A DNA stretch of 64,000 nt from Hydractinia symbiolongicarpus (Eukaryota; Cnidaria; Hydrozoa; Anthoathecata; Hydractiniidae). Of this stretch, positions 1 through 10,140 are shown piece by piece. The notes under the pieces were generated by a model. It had not been told where the DNA came from. It worked only from the letters and a program-made list of their open reading frames with translations, and did no database searches. The stretch covers positions 17,422,001 to 17,486,000 of the forward strand of contig NC_079878.1 of NCBI RefSeq assembly GCF_029227915.1. Direction: 5' to 3'. The number at the start of each line of letters is the position of its first letter. The stretch's first letter is position 1. Made by a program: the position numbers and the translations under genes.

Positions 1-80
1 TTTTGTAAAAGGCCATCCAATATTAAAATTGTAGTTACGGAACTGAGTTATCTCAATTGTGAAAACCAAACTTAACTTTG

Positions 81-1127
81 AAACAAGAAGCCCTGGGGGC
101 TCTAAGAATTTCCGCCCGCTACCAAAATATTTGATGAAAACCTGCTAATTCGTTGTGTTACTGTGCCAAACATTCGAGGAGGTTTGGTGCATGAACCTCT
201 GAAGATAAAGCACACAAGTGACATTATATCTTACAACAAACGCAAACAAAACGAAACGTGTTAAAATAAATTGCTAACAAAAAATACAGCCTATAATTCA
301 TGGTTGAAAGTCTTGCGATTGAAACGTTTATGGTCTTAAATGGCATTTAGTTGACAAAAAATTTTGCTGTGACCATCATTTTCAGCATACTTTTTTTATT
401 AACTGTGCTAATTTTTGTCGAAAATAAAGCAGTTTTATTTTTTTGTTAAATTTTAGCCTAAAATGACATTTAGGTGACAAAAAATCAAACTTTTGTACCA
501 TCATCATTTTCAGCATACGTTATTTGTTAACTGTGCCAGATTTAGCCGAAAATGAAGTGGTTTTAATTTTTGGACCAACTTTGGCCTAAAATGACATTTA
601 AGATGGCAAAAAACCAAAATTTTGATGTCACCATCATATTCAGCATACTTTATTTGTTAACTCTGCCAGATTTAGCCAAAAATGAAGTGGTTTTAATTTT
701 TGGATCAATTTTGGCCTAAAATGGCATTTAGGTGACAAAAATCAAAATTTCGATGTCACCATTATGTTCAGCATACTTTTTTTGTTAACTTTGCCAATTT
801 TTGTTGGAAACGAAATAGTTTTAATTTTTGGACCAATTTTGTCCTAAAATGACATTTAAGGTGGCAAAAAATCAAAATTATTATGTCACCATTATGTTCA
901 GCATACTTTTTTTGTTAACTGTGCCAAATTTTGTCGAAAACAAAAACTAATTTTGTCCTGAAACGTCATTTAGATGAGTTCCCAGTAGTTAGGGAGCTTG
1001 GGTACGAAGTTCACATCTGTGACGGAGGAAGTGTAATCCCATGGTCGATTTTTTCTCAAAAAATGCTCCAAAAGAAAAAAACGACGGTTTTAAAGAATTT
1101 CCTACGCCTTCGGGCGCGGAAATTCAA
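81..1127. repeat. Left ~1.05 kb terminal inverted repeat of a ~18.9 kb composite element
   Basis: The sequence from 81 inward is the reverse complement of 18956-18021, with about 90% identity by eye. The match begins at AAACAAGAAGCCCTGGGGGC and ends in a shared hairpin (GAATTTCC at 1095-1102, GGAAATTC at 1118-1125). Outside 81 and 18956 the similarity stops. Length and spacing fit a Polinton, whose inverted repeats run from hundreds of bases to over 1 kb, but I find no clear 6-bp target duplication at either edge. The repeat is probably noncoding. Confidence 0.85.
335..960. repeat. Tandem array of five ~125-bp units inside the left inverted repeat
   Basis: Five units start near 361, 488, 619, 747 and 875. 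Each carries a CAGCATACTTT core, then a GTTAACTGTGCC block, a GGTTTTAATTTTTGG block and a CCTAAAATGACATTTAGG block. The right inverted repeat holds the same array with four units, which accounts for most of the ~111-bp length difference between the arms. Confidence 0.8.
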
Positions 1128-2150
1128 TAATTATGGTGTGAACTAAAATTTAAAATATGTAAACACCATAAAAAATAGTTCAGAAGAAATAATATATGTT
1201 TTCATTGTTTTAATTTCTTTCGTGTTAATTTCGTAGTCGTTAATTTTGTTCCTTTGGTAATTTCTCTGATAAGGTATGTCATTCTTGATTTTACTTGACG
1301 GCTAAACAAGAGCATAATACAACTAATAAAGCAACTTGATCAAGTCCTCGTTACACAGGCGAGGGCGATATCTGTTGTTAATGTTTTTGAAAACTTGACT
1401 TGAAAGTTTTGTTTCAAAGCAAGTTATTATTTGCTTACCCCGAGAATATATTTCATAGTGATAAAATCTTTTAAGAAGCATTATTTTCAACGAATTGTGA
1501 AAACGTGTGGCTAATTTTGATGGAATATACTGATACATAAGATAACTTTTAACTCAATTTAGCCGGCAAGTTACATTGATACAATTTCGTGCTTTTTTTT
1601 GCTTTTAACGCACAATCAACTTGCGCGCGCTTCTCTACAAATTTCTTTAGGAAATCAAAGATGTTTATAATGCGTTTTAGAGGTGATAAATAAAAAGAAA
1701 AATATTAAACTGACAGATCTTTTTTGCTTTAAAATCTTCGACCAAAGATGGAAGCTGCGTTGGCTATTTTTTACGCATACTTAAATCTCAAATGGGTATT
1801 GCTTGCGCTCAGCTCGCTAGTTTCAGGGGCGGCGCCACTAGAGGGCTGGGGCTTCAGCATACCAACATGCCGCAGTTAAAAGAGAAAAATAACAGAGCTA
1901 GTCCAAGGTGTAGCCCTTTTACGTGCGTTGGCTTCCGTTGCGTTGGCTTGATGTAAGTAAAAACGCTTGTATGATCTGCTGTTTTCTTTCTTTTTATAAA
2001 TAACATAACAAAGAAAACAATATTAAAATTTACTTTCTCTAAAGATATAATGCGCATGGACATAGCTACCCAATCGAACAAAAAGATGTCACACCCTTAC
2101 CAAAATAAAGATATTTGTCAGGGATAAAAAAAATTTGTGTCAAAAGGTTT
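1128..2150. other. AT-rich stretch without a recognisable gene
   Basis: Only short random open frames occur. At 1824 a CAGGGGCGGCGCCACTAG string resembles the terminus of an animal hAT transposon, but no matching partner end was found nearby, so it is at most a solo end. Confidence 0.5.
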
Positions 2151-2990
2151 GTTTCCTCTTCAAAAAAGTTCTGAGCATTTCCTTATTCTTTCTGCTTGAG
2201 AATGAGCGGGAAAGCAATCTTGAGAGATGATGTCCGGTTCATTCTACCACAATGTCTAATGAAGTATGAATGGGTATAGCACACTGCTGTCTGTTCAATG
2301 TATTGTTTGACGACTTCCCTAAGATCGGCATGCTTTGAGACTTTTAATATGTCATTTTACGAGATGGTATTTGTCTATAATATTGTTTTGGGTGTTGTAA
2401 GGATAGGTATAGAATAGTAACTGCTGTTTAGCATCTATTATAACGTCTGCTTTTAGACTGACCTGTGTTATAATCTCCACAATAGCATGATACATGTTAT
2501 TTTGCGGGAACATATTTTTTTATTGGTGTATAGATATGTATCCAACCTCAATGATCCTATACTAAAAAAATAACCGTTGAGGTTGCAACCATTTTCTTTG
2601 ATTGGTCTGCTTTACGACATCAAACATGCCATTGAGATTGTAATTGTCCAAGAGATTGTTTCTATAGATGAATCAATGGGTAAAGCACTACTTCTTGTTC
2701 AGTGTATACTATAACGTCTGTCGTCAGATTGGTCTGCCTTAAAAATTTTAACGTATTTTTCGCGAGAGTGTATTTGTCCAAAATGCGGTTTGGATGTGTA
2801 TCCAAAACAAGTGTTTGCTTAATTTTTAAAGTCTTTTCTTGATTGGCATGCTTTAGGACTGATAATATGTCCTTTCGCGAGAGAATACTTGTCCAAAATA
2901 TCGTTTCTACTGGTGTATGGATGAGTACAGAACATTACAGCCTGTTCAATGTATAGTGTAAAGACTTCTTACTAATTAGCTTGATATCTT
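2150..2990. repeat. Diverged direct repeats (period ~170-200 bp)
   Basis: Recurring phrases such as ATTTGTCCAAAAT, GTGTATGGATG, GTTCAATGTAT and a block naming the next unit (GACTTTTAATATGTC) return several times with heavy divergence. The same phrases return at 46140-47560, so this is a dispersed, degenerate minisatellite family rather than coding sequence. Confidence 0.55.
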
Positions 2991-3010
2991 AATAAATGAA
3001 TGAACAATGA

Positions 3011-3205
3011 AAACACTGTGAAAGGGTACTCGATGTATATGACAAATGTACCTGTGGTCGGAGGTTCGCGGTAGGTGGTAAAATGTTATGCTGGTACTGC
3101 TATCACGAATATATCACATATAATGGTGGCCGCTGTGCATGTACAATGACATGCAATTCTCTGCAGTCATTCAAAATATACAATAAACAGAATGCTCAAA
3201 TTTGA
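3011..3205 (+). pseudogene. 5'-truncated Cys-rich (zinc-binding-like) ORF at the edge of the Polinton block
   Basis: A frame opens right after a TGA at 3008-3010 and runs to TGA at 3203-3205, giving about 64 codons with no start Met near the left edge. It has eight or nine cysteines arranged as CTC, CWYC, CAC and a lone C, alternating with aromatic and basic residues, which looks like one or two zinc ribbons. Its stop overlaps the ATG of the next gene at 3192 by 14 bp, the tight packing seen in virus-like elements. I do not recognise the family; it could be the tail of a larger protein whose front was lost to the repeats at 2150-2990. Base composition matches the Polinton block rather than the flanks. 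Confidence 0.45.
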
Positions 3206-3756
3206 GAACGAGCTTGTCAATCCAAAACTATTCTACAATTTTGCTACCACGTTTACAAAAATCGATGATATCAATGTAGAATACCAGACTGTATCAGAAG
3301 CCAGGCCTGCTAATGGAGGTAAGGACAAACAATATATGGTAGAGTATCATATACAAGATCTCGTGATTGCCCTGAGGGTGAAAGTCTGGTCCGCACATGG
3401 AGTGACAGGGTATAACGCCAATGCAGTACCAACAATGAGCCTCGATTTTGAGGAATACCCCGATTGGGTTGAGAAGTGCCGCCAGGTATGGCAAAAGATC
3501 GAAGAGTTAATCTTTAAAAAATTGACGACAGAGCCTGTAAAAAAAGGATCGTTATGTAAATGCTCAATATTACAAGGACACAATTACTACCAAGTTCCAG
3601 GGTATGCCACTACCCTACGATGAGCCCTGCCAGGTCAGTGCCATCCTAGGTATTTTATCGGTATATGTACTAGATAAAAACCACTATCCACAGGTTCATA
3701 TTACGGAATGTCAGTACAAGGACTTTAAAAAGGAACGGTTGCTAAGTGAGGATTAG
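3192..3756 (+). pseudogene. Conserved-looking hypothetical protein of the Polinton block, one frameshift
   Basis: The first segment (3192-3623) encodes 143 residues starting MLKFENELVNP. The reading then continues one frame over from about 3604 (MPLPYDEPCQV...) to TAG at 3754-3756, giving about 187 residues in all. Coding character is clear in both segments, and the second ends 10 bp before a perfect hairpin. No catalytic motif or membrane segment is visible; the middle is rich in alternating hydrophobic and charged residues typical of a soluble globular protein. I do not recognise the family. It is convergent with the gene ending at 3798. The single frame change near 3600 could be mutation or assembly error. 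Confidence 0.55.
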
Positions 3757-3765
3757 AAAAAACAT

Positions 3766-3798
3766 ATATTTTATAGGTCCATTAGACCTATAAAATAT
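3766..3798. terminator. Perfect 14-bp hairpin between convergent genes
   Basis: ATATTTTATAGGTC (3766-3779), a 5-nt loop CATTA, then GACCTATAAAATAT (3785-3798). It starts 10 bp after the stop of the rightward gene (3756) and its other arm touches the stop codon (3798-3800, read leftward) of the leftward gene. A hairpin shared by two convergent 3' ends suggests a bidirectional transcript-end signal, as known for Mimivirus and its virophages. The function is inferred. Confidence 0.65.
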
Positions 3799-4583
3799 TA
3801 GGCTTTCTCGGGCATAACAAATACATCATGCCTGTTCTTCCCTCCTCCTAGTGTACCCGACCGGGTGTATTCGCCGACGACAGTTGTTATACCCTCTATT
3901 TCCCTAAAATTAAGGTCTATACTCAGGTGGGCACTCTAAGTACCGCTTACATACTGCACAGATTGAAGTTTTTTTAAAACGTCCTATCTCCCTTCTTCCC
4001 TACCCTTGGCAACCAATTGGGCTCTTTCCTGTTCGTTGATGCTATTTACAATTCAATTAAACCGTTGCCGCATTTGCTCCTTCAAAAGCATATACCTTTC
4101 CTTTTCACGGGAGATCAGACTATACTCATAGTCGTTAATAATCCCATTCTCCGTAGCATTACTGATTGGGTCAACGATGGAATTGAGCTTCGCCTCAGCA
4201 AGCAGCCTTATCCCCTCATGTTTTTTGGATTTTACATGCAACCGTTTGGAGGCGTTCCGAAGACCGGTTTGCCCTATTCCAGCAGCAATCGCGAGTCCTC
4301 CCATTGCACAGGCCAATGGGACACCCAGGCCCGACACCATAGCCCCAATGCCAAGCCCTGACGTAATCACAGTTACGCCAAGTAGTCCATGGTCACAAAG
4401 GCGCACCCATCCATTATGCATTTTGAACTTCTTCCCAAGTCTATTCCGCTCTTTTATTTCATCTCGAAAATATTGTTCAATCTCCTCAATTTTTTTCAGT
4501 CTAAAAACCTGTCCCTCATCCTGATCAGAGCTTTGTGCAGGTGCACTCGGTAAGCTCGGATATAGTTTACTTATATCAGCAAT
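3798..4583 (-). pseudogene. Polinton-associated two-membrane-segment protein, broken by in-frame stops
   Basis: Read leftward from 4583, one frame runs about 262 codons to TAA at 3798-3800, interrupted by three in-frame stops (TGA near 4053, TAG near 3966, TAG at 3936-3938). The N-terminal third is a charged helix (KKIEEIEQYF). A strongly hydrophobic glycine- and alanine-rich stretch follows (VTVITSGLGIGAMVSGLG), long enough for two membrane passes, then a basic amphipathic helix ending around MLLKEQMRQRFN. I recall a protein family with this layout that recurs in cnidarian genomes; that recognition is from memory. There is no ATG at the expected start: the codon right after the upstream gene's stop is ATT (4581-4583), apparently a lost ATG. 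The stops indicate real decay. Structural or packaging membrane protein is a guess. Confidence 0.6.
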
Positions 4584-5331
4584 TTATTCTATCAACAAAT
4601 GTATTGTGATGTCAAAAAACGTGACGTTTTTCTCATGATGGTAGACATCTGTCAGCATAAACTCAAGACGGTCAGTAGACCCTTTTAGGGGAAGTATACA
4701 GGGGTATCAAAGGTCCAGGTCAGCATGTCTCCCCAAGTGTTCAATTCTTTAGTGGGAAGTAGGGCCAGAACCTTAGATCTTTTGCCATCTAATAGGCAGT
4801 CGTCTTCATCCAATTGTGGACAAATAAGTCTTAATTTTTGATATATATCGGTTCTATATATGGTGTCGTAGTCACCTTTTGTATAATATTTTTTTTTGCG
4901 GGATCATAGGTTAATCCCAAAAGCTCCTGCAATTGCCTACCGATCACCACCGTATACCCGTCACTGACACGGAGTCTACAATATGCATTTTTCAATACAA
5001 ACAGTTTGATCTTATCTTCTGCCTGGCTGTTGACAATTGTTGCGATATCCTCGATCCTATACAAACCATTCATAATCTCAATACGGGTAACCCTCTGGTC
5101 AGGCCCCACTTTCCGTATAGTGATATCGTTGTTGCTATATAGGTTCAACCATCCAGGTCGAATGCTTATCGATTTTAGATCAATACGGGTGTCCTGTCCC
5201 AGGTAGTCTTCAAATATGGTAGGTTTATGTCGGTGATATAGAGTTGTTTCATCTCCTTTTCTTTTAAGAAGTGAACATCTACCAATACAATCACTCTGCA
5301 AAGTATAAAAGTAACAGGGGTGAATGGCCAC
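4584..5331 (-). pseudogene. Polinton-associated hypothetical protein, frameshifted
   Basis: Segment one (5331-4831) encodes up to 166 residues. Its centre contains NGLYRIEDIATIV and then DGYTVVIGRQLQELLGL, a pattern I associate with small structural proteins of Polinton-like elements. After an AT-dinucleotide run near 4840 the frame changes, and coding continues with QLDEDDCLLDGKRSKVLALL to a stop at 4584-4586, about 245 residues in total. The gene abuts the next leftward gene with no spacer. Its first ~20 residues overlap the start of the rightward gene at 5271, so one of the two starts may be set too far upstream. A minor capsid or capsid-associated role is inference only. Confidence 0.5.
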
Positions 5332-5653
5332 TTGGTGTTATAAATTTGGAGCATCAGGACCTATACGTGAGCAAAGACTCCCATATTTCCGTGGTATTCC
5401 CGGATTTTACCAAATACGCCATAAAGGTCCCAACAACCTACCTTGATGACCCTGTTAATGTGAATTGGAAAGGGCAAGCGTTGGACTATTGGAATATTTG
5501 GCGGGTACCAAAGCATCTCTCATCTGGTCCAATGCAGACAATTATACAGTAAGGCAAATTCTGGTAGAGAAATTTGAACCCATGGTTCAAGGTCAGGAGA
5601 ATGTAAGCCATGACATTACGGAGTTCCACTGCAATATGCCCGAACGCCCGTAA
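5271..5653 (+). pseudogene. Polinton-block hypothetical protein, frameshift near 5500
   Basis: A frame from ATG 5271 covers 93 residues, including RGEWPLGVINLEHQDLY, a strand-rich pattern like the N-termini of small capsid-associated proteins in such elements. The matching continuation lies in another frame from about 5505 (TKASLIWSNADNYTVRQI) to the stop at 5653. Together this makes about 127 residues. A TATAAAAG at 5304-5311 lies just inside the first codons, so the true start may be later. The gene is divergent from the leftward gene at 5331 and is followed after 11 bp by the gene at 5665. Function unknown. Confidence 0.45.
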
Positions 5654-5664
5654 ATTTTGCTGTA

Positions 5665-6069
5665 ATGCACCATGTGTACATGTTACCCTCCAACATGAAC
5701 CTGCGTATGGGTAAAATTCTAGGATATAATAACAACATCCTCATAGCACTCGCCAGTGCGATGATTGGTATAAGGCTTTCCCTTAATAACAGGCCTATTG
5801 TGCGGCATGCGTCTGCCACACCCCTCAAGCATACTGCTAAAACACCTATACATACCTCAAAGCATGACACGCATCCTATACCTCCAAAGCACACCACACC
5901 CCATATACCTGATCATGCCATACAGGCTATACCATCCATACCTCCTGGCCCCACAACATCGTCTCCCATACCCGAACAACTCCCACAAAATCAACACAAG
6001 GATACCAAGGTCTCAATAATCACCATAGGGGTAGGTATAATCCTTGCCTATATAGGGTTACGAAAATAG
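5665..6069 (+). CDS. Small membrane-anchored protein with Pro/His/Thr-rich linker (Polinton block)
   Basis: An intact 134-residue frame. The N-terminal ~45 residues include a hydrophobic stretch (NNNILIALASAMIGI). Residues ~50-110 are a low-complexity linker dominated by Pro, His, Thr and Lys (PPKHTTPHIPDHAIQ), and the C-terminus is a classic membrane anchor followed by basic residues (VSIITIGVGIILAYIGLRK). The layout of anchor plus disordered linker suggests a protein tethered to a membrane or virion, but this is inference. It ends 2 bp before the convergent gene on the other strand (6072). It is one of only two uninterrupted genes in the block. The high proline content in this frame and the absence of stops argue it is real. 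Confidence 0.55.
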   Translation: MHHVYMLPSNMNLRMGKILGYNNNILIALASAMIGIRLSLNNRPIVRHASATPLKHTAKTPIHTSKHDTHPIPPKHTTPHIPDHAIQAIPSIPPGPTTSSPIPEQLPQNQHKDTKVSIITIGVGIILAYIGLRK

Positions 6070-6071
6070 GG

Positions 6072-7350
6072 CTATTTAATGTATAACACGACAAGCTCGG
6101 CGGCCCCCGCAATGGTCATATACAAATGTTTTCCCGCGTATGTAACGATGGTTGACGCTACTCTTAGAAGGAAAGAGACCGCTGTACCTATAATACCCGG
6201 CAATGCGGCACCTGCTTTACCTGCTAGGCATTTCAGGAAACTCCAAAGCCTCTCAAGTTGCTTTTGCACAAACCCTTTTTCACCACCCCCTGCGGTCCCC
6301 CCCTGCAGCACCTGCTGCCGCACCCTCTCCTCCTGTAACGGCAAGGATAATGGTGGAAATTATTAGACCTACAGCAGAGACGATGCTGGCTATGGTTATC
6401 CCCTGCTCACGGAAGAGTGTTTTAAGTTTTTCAAGCAAAGGCATGTCATCCCTGGCGATTTTCATCAACTCAGACTTAATATTCCCCGGATGCTTAAAAA
6501 CTTCGGAGGAAATTAGACCATGCTTACCGAGTGCAACATTTTTATCCTTCCTCAATTGATCAATATCTCCCGGCCTTCTTCTTGATTTCTTTCAATTTAC
6601 CCTCCTTCGTCCTAATATCGCGATCATATTTTATAAGTTCATCCGTAACCTCCTTGATATTCTTCTGAACGGTCTCAATTTCGACTTTTAATGATTTCAT
6701 ATCAACCTTGGGGGCATCATTGTCAATGCCTGCAAATGAGGTATCTATATAGCCTTCAACGTCTTGAGCAAATTTTTGAATACTATCAATTGTCTCCATC
6801 TCCATCACGTCAGGCCTTATCAAAGGGGTCCCCCCCCATCATCCTCATCCCAATTTATAAGGACATTAACATCACTGATACGATTCTGGGCCTCTGTCCT
6901 ACTACCTTTGTTGGGTGTCTGATATTTATCAAAACCTATTGCCTTCATGCGCGCACTACCCAGCCTACTCTGGAGCTGTTTCATAGTTGGAAAATTATCA
7001 TCCTGTCACGTCACTACTTCCGGTAGTGATCTCTTCCCTGTCAAAACCCTCTTTAATATATGTTCACCACCCTCCCCAATTCGGAACCTGTCGTAATGGA
7101 TTGCATTGGGCGTCATACCCAGCCCATCCCTAAGATTCGTGTACAGGCTATCAATTTTCGAATGAAATAGCTCGGTCCTTTGCGCCTCCAGGCCCAACCC
7201 CAATCGTCTACGCGCACCTCCCTGCTGCTGTCCCGGCGTTGAAGTCCCCGATGTTCCGGGTAATTGCCTTGATTGCTGGGTATCCTCCTTGTCGCCTTTA
7301 TCATCATGCTTACCAATATCCTCCTCTGGCGTGAATACCGGATTATCCAT
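6072..7350 (-). pseudogene. Polinton-associated coiled-coil/membrane protein (~420 aa), several frameshifts
   Basis: Four overlapping leftward frames form one gene. Segment 7350-7006 is a hydrophilic start (MDNPVFTPEEDIGKHDDKG) with a Gln/Gly-rich patch and a basic region. A bridging frame follows (~7000-6840, including TMKQLQSRLGSARMKAIG). Segment 6823-6560 is a coiled coil (VQKNIKEVTDELIKYDRD). Segment 6555-6280 contains FREQGITIASIVSAVGLII and a Gly/Ala-rich patch, and 6344-6072 carries further hydrophobic segments. I recall a family with a REQGITI-type membrane segment as common in cnidarian genomes. One break coincides with eight C's at 6830-6837; others lie near 7006, 6560 and 6290. It is divergent from the capsid gene across ~37 bp. 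Function unknown, probably virion- or membrane-related. Confidence 0.6.
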
Positions 7351-7387
7351 TTATTTACAATATTTTCATCCTATATAATAAATAACC
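7351..7387. promoter_or_regulatory. Divergent promoter region between the leftward gene and the capsid gene
   Basis: Only ~37 bp separate the ATG of the leftward gene (7350) from the first plausible ATG of the rightward gene (7388). The gap is very AT-rich and contains TATATAATAAATAA. A shared two-way promoter is inferred from position alone. Confidence 0.4.
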
Positions 7388-8664
7388 ATGAACGCATACG
7401 GTATACTGATGGACCCCTATGCAGAGAGCAAGCAGCTATTAGGTATGAAGGTGCGCCGGCAACGGGTCCAAATTTCTCATACCCCCTCAACCATTGTCAG
7501 AAAGAAGATCTGTACGTTGACATACCCAACATGCCTCAAAATGATGTCATTATCCTGGGTAGCCTTAGGCTCCTATTTGATCTGACGCTGACTGGAACCA
7601 ATACAACAAGAACCATCGTCAGCAATATAAGGAAAAGTCTGGTGAGGAACCTACGCATTACTCTAAACAATAAGGAGGTTCAAAATATCTCCGATTATAA
7701 TATCCTGGCATTGTATAGGGATCTCTGGCTGTCCAAGTTTGAGTGCAATAATAACATTCTTGAGGGTATTAACCCTAATGATGGGAGCATCAGGGCCATA
7801 CAAGTCAAGGCAATTGGTCATGTGGGAACAGATGAAAAAAAGGCCATCGTTAAAGCCTATGGTAACACCTTCTGTATACCCATCGGAAAGATGTTTGAGC
7901 TGACGAGGGACCTACCTCTATATCCAGCAGGCCTGTACGACAGATTGCAATTCATTATAAACTTCGCGCCCTATAGCGACGTCATCAAGGATGCAGGGAC
8001 GGCAGCCGTGGGGAGCGCTGGAGCCAAGCCGACTGACTCTGCGTATAAAATTAGTAATATCAGACTAGAATTTGATAAGATTACCAATGACGGCTTGGCA
8101 AATGCGATGATGTCCCGATATTCGAGACTTACCCTGCCCTATGAAAGGGTGCTTAGAATGAAGGTACTTACTATGAAGAAAGCCCATATCAGTTACAACC
8201 TCCAAATCGATAGTCCCTCCAAGTCCTTCAAAGGTGTCCTGCTACTGTTTTTAGACCCGGGAAAAGTGAAAGCTTATGCTGGTGTTAACGAAACGTTTTA
8301 CAACCTTAAAATCGAGAAGAATAGCGTCACTGTCGAGGGGGAACCTAATGAACTTTACTCTCACGCAATGTTACCCAAGGACCATCTCGAAAAAATCGTT
8401 AATATCTTTGGCAGGCACTGGAACTCGAACGTGAGTATCGGGCTGTTTTTTAATGAAAGGTATGCCCTGTTTGTAGACTTTCGGAGCTCCCCTGATTACG
8501 TGCTGCATGGTAGTGGTGGACCACTACAGCGGGTAAGTAATGGGATCATCCTACATATCACCAAAGAAGCCGATGGAGTAGGCGATTTTAAATGTTTTGT
8601 GTACCTCTTACAGGACGTCCAGCTTAATATTTTGGATGGTATATTGGATAAGGTGGAGTATTAG
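7388..8664 (+). CDS. Polinton-type major capsid protein candidate
   Basis: The longest intact frame of the block: continuous coding from about 7390 to TAG at 8662-8664, some 420 residues (the frame is open back to an ATG at 7273, which would overlap the opposite gene). Features include a strand-rich body, IPIGKMFELTRDLPLYPAG and GLYDRLQFIINFAPYS in the middle, and a C-terminal segment of alternating beta-like strands (GIILHITKEADGVGDFKCF). Length, position beside the integrase and strand-rich character fit the double jelly-roll capsid proteins of Polintons; this is a family-level judgement, not a search result. The start is unresolved: ATG 7388 is in another frame, and MDPYAESKQLLG there looks protein-like, so a frameshift within the first 30 codons is possible. 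It would self-assemble into a virion shell if functional. Confidence 0.65.
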
Positions 8665-8668
8665 TAAA

Positions 8669-9068
8669 ATGGCTACTATAGCAGTGATAGTGGCTGGTGC
8701 GGCTATAAATGCCCTTGCATTCAGCGGGACTAATTATCTATTCAGCAAGCTCTCGGCGCATGTTGAGGCGGAGCGCAGGCGTTACGATGAGGCCGTTGAA
8801 AAGCTCAATACAGCCCAGGCCCAATGGATTAGGGATAGACAGAAAAACACTCGACTGGTTTAGTACCCAGCGGGAGAAACAAATAAAAGCAGGAAAGAGT
8901 CTTAAGGAGCTTGATGGTTCTATGTATCAATTTTATATCGTCTCAGACAAAAAGGCTCCGCAATTGAAGGATTTTTACACCCATTCAAAAACCCAACAAG
9001 ATGGGGAACTCATGTTCGTTGCTGGCTCATTGTCCCTGCAAGGCTTCGTAGCTTACAAATTTTTGTAA
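8669..9068 (+). pseudogene. Small Polinton-associated membrane protein, frameshifted at an A5 run
   Basis: ATG at 8669, 4 bp after the capsid stop. The first ~60 residues begin MATIAVIVAGAAINALAFSG, a hydrophobic membrane segment, followed by a charged helix (AEKLNTA-type, residues 30-60). At the AAAAA run 8843-8847 the frame changes and coding continues (STQREKQIKAGKSLKELDG) to TAA at 9066-9068, ending in the hydrophobic AGSLSLQGFVAYKFL. About 133 residues in total. I recall an N-terminal ALAFSGTNYLFS-like protein as a recurrent partner of cnidarian Polinton genes (memory, not search). The homopolymer break may be assembly error. The integrase gene starts 32 bp downstream. Confidence 0.6.
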
Positions 9069-9078
9069 CAACATGCGC

Positions 9079-9110
9079 TTTCTGACATATATTAAAAGAC
9101 ATGTCAGAAA
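9079..9110. terminator. 10-bp hairpin at the membrane-protein/integrase junction
   Basis: TTTCTGACAT (9079-9088), 12-nt loop, ATGTCAGAAA (9101-9110). It lies 11 bp after the stop at 9068 and its right arm contains the integrase ATG (9101). It could mark the 3' end of the upstream transcript or be chance; it is weaker than the hairpins at 3766 and 10141. Confidence 0.4.
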
Positions 9111-10105
9111 AATCATCACATATCGTTACAGAGGAGGAGGCCGAAAAATTAAGCCAAATTTACTATACCCCGGAACATTTGTGGACCTTCCGCAAAGTCG
9201 TCAAACTCCTTACGAAGGAGAGTGGCCTATCGAAAAAGCTAGTAATACATTGGCTATCCAGGCAACTCTTATGGCTACGACACATTCGAGGTCCAAAACG
9301 TATCGATTATCCACACTTCACCATCACAACACCGAATGAGATGCATCAATTTGATCTGTTGTACATGCCGCATGACAAGCTATATGGAAGCACCTACAAA
9401 TACATATTAACAGGCATCGATGTAGCCTCAAGATATAAGGTAGCAAGACCCCTGCGTACCAAGAAGGCTAGCGAAGTCGCCGACATGATCAAAGATATCT
9501 ATAAAGCGGCGCCCTTACACTACCCAAAAAACCTTTCAGTGCGATAATGGCTCTGAGTTCAAATCAGATGTAACGAAGCTCCTGGAAGGTAAGAGTGTTG
9601 AGATCAAGAGGGCTACCACGAAGTATCACCATACATTCACGGCTTTCGTCGAATCGTACAACAAGATCCTTGCAGAGAGACTATTTAAGCCACAAGATGC
9701 ACAGGAGTTGGTTTCTGAGGAGGTTGGCAGTACATGGATGAATCATCTGTACACTATTGTGAAAAATTTAAATAATATCAAGACTTCTATGATTGATATG
9801 AAACCCAATAAAGCGATAAAACTGGATGATGTACCACTCGCAAAAAGCGAGGAATATCCCGGGGAAAAGCCTCTACCCGAGGATGGGCTATACTTGCATC
9901 TTCTACAGCCCGGCGAAGAGCATGGTGATCAAAAGAGAAGCGCAACCGATGCTTGGTGGAGTAAGAAAATGTATAGGCTGGATCGCATTGTTATCGCATG
10001 CTATATTATTTGAAAGATGGTCCTGAAAGAAGCTTCGTCTCGGAAGAGTAGATGCTTATTCCCGATGATATCGAAGTGCCTCCAGATCATGTTAAAGAGT
10101 GGTGA
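9101..10105 (+). pseudogene. Polinton (retrovirus-type) integrase, broken
   Basis: DDE integrase of the retrovirus/Polinton superfamily, which joins element ends to host DNA. The first segment (9101-9547) contains the HQFDLLYMP block with the first catalytic Asp and a YILTGIDVASRYK strand. The coding then shifts frame at an A6 run (9526-9531), giving the second Asp in CDNGSEFKS and the Glu in FVESYNK, so all three catalytic residues are still readable. A second shift near 10000 and an in-frame TAG at 10049-10051 precede the final stop at 10103-10105. The N-terminal ~50 residues (HLWTFRKVVKLLTKESG) are helical, as in other family members. Total ~335 codons, normal for the core. Lying next to a capsid-type gene, it marks the block as Polinton rather than LTR element. 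Confidence 0.88.
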
Positions 10106-10140
10106 TAGGGCCCATGGGAGATGCCCCATTGGACCCATAA

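Noticed and set aside
931-1146. 71-residue frame in the left inverted repeat and its partner at 18015-18218
   Set aside because: Both arms give similar frames only because the arms are copies. Substitutions between them are not biased to silent positions and the ends differ.
1824-1860. hAT transposon end (CAGGGGCGGCGCCACTAG)
   Set aside because: No inverted partner or 8-bp duplication was found nearby; kept only as a remark.
6079-6559. Rightward frames across the Gly/Ala-rich region
   Set aside because: They are antisense shadows of the leftward membrane-protein gene, with Pro/Cys-rich compositions typical of GC-rich antisense frames.
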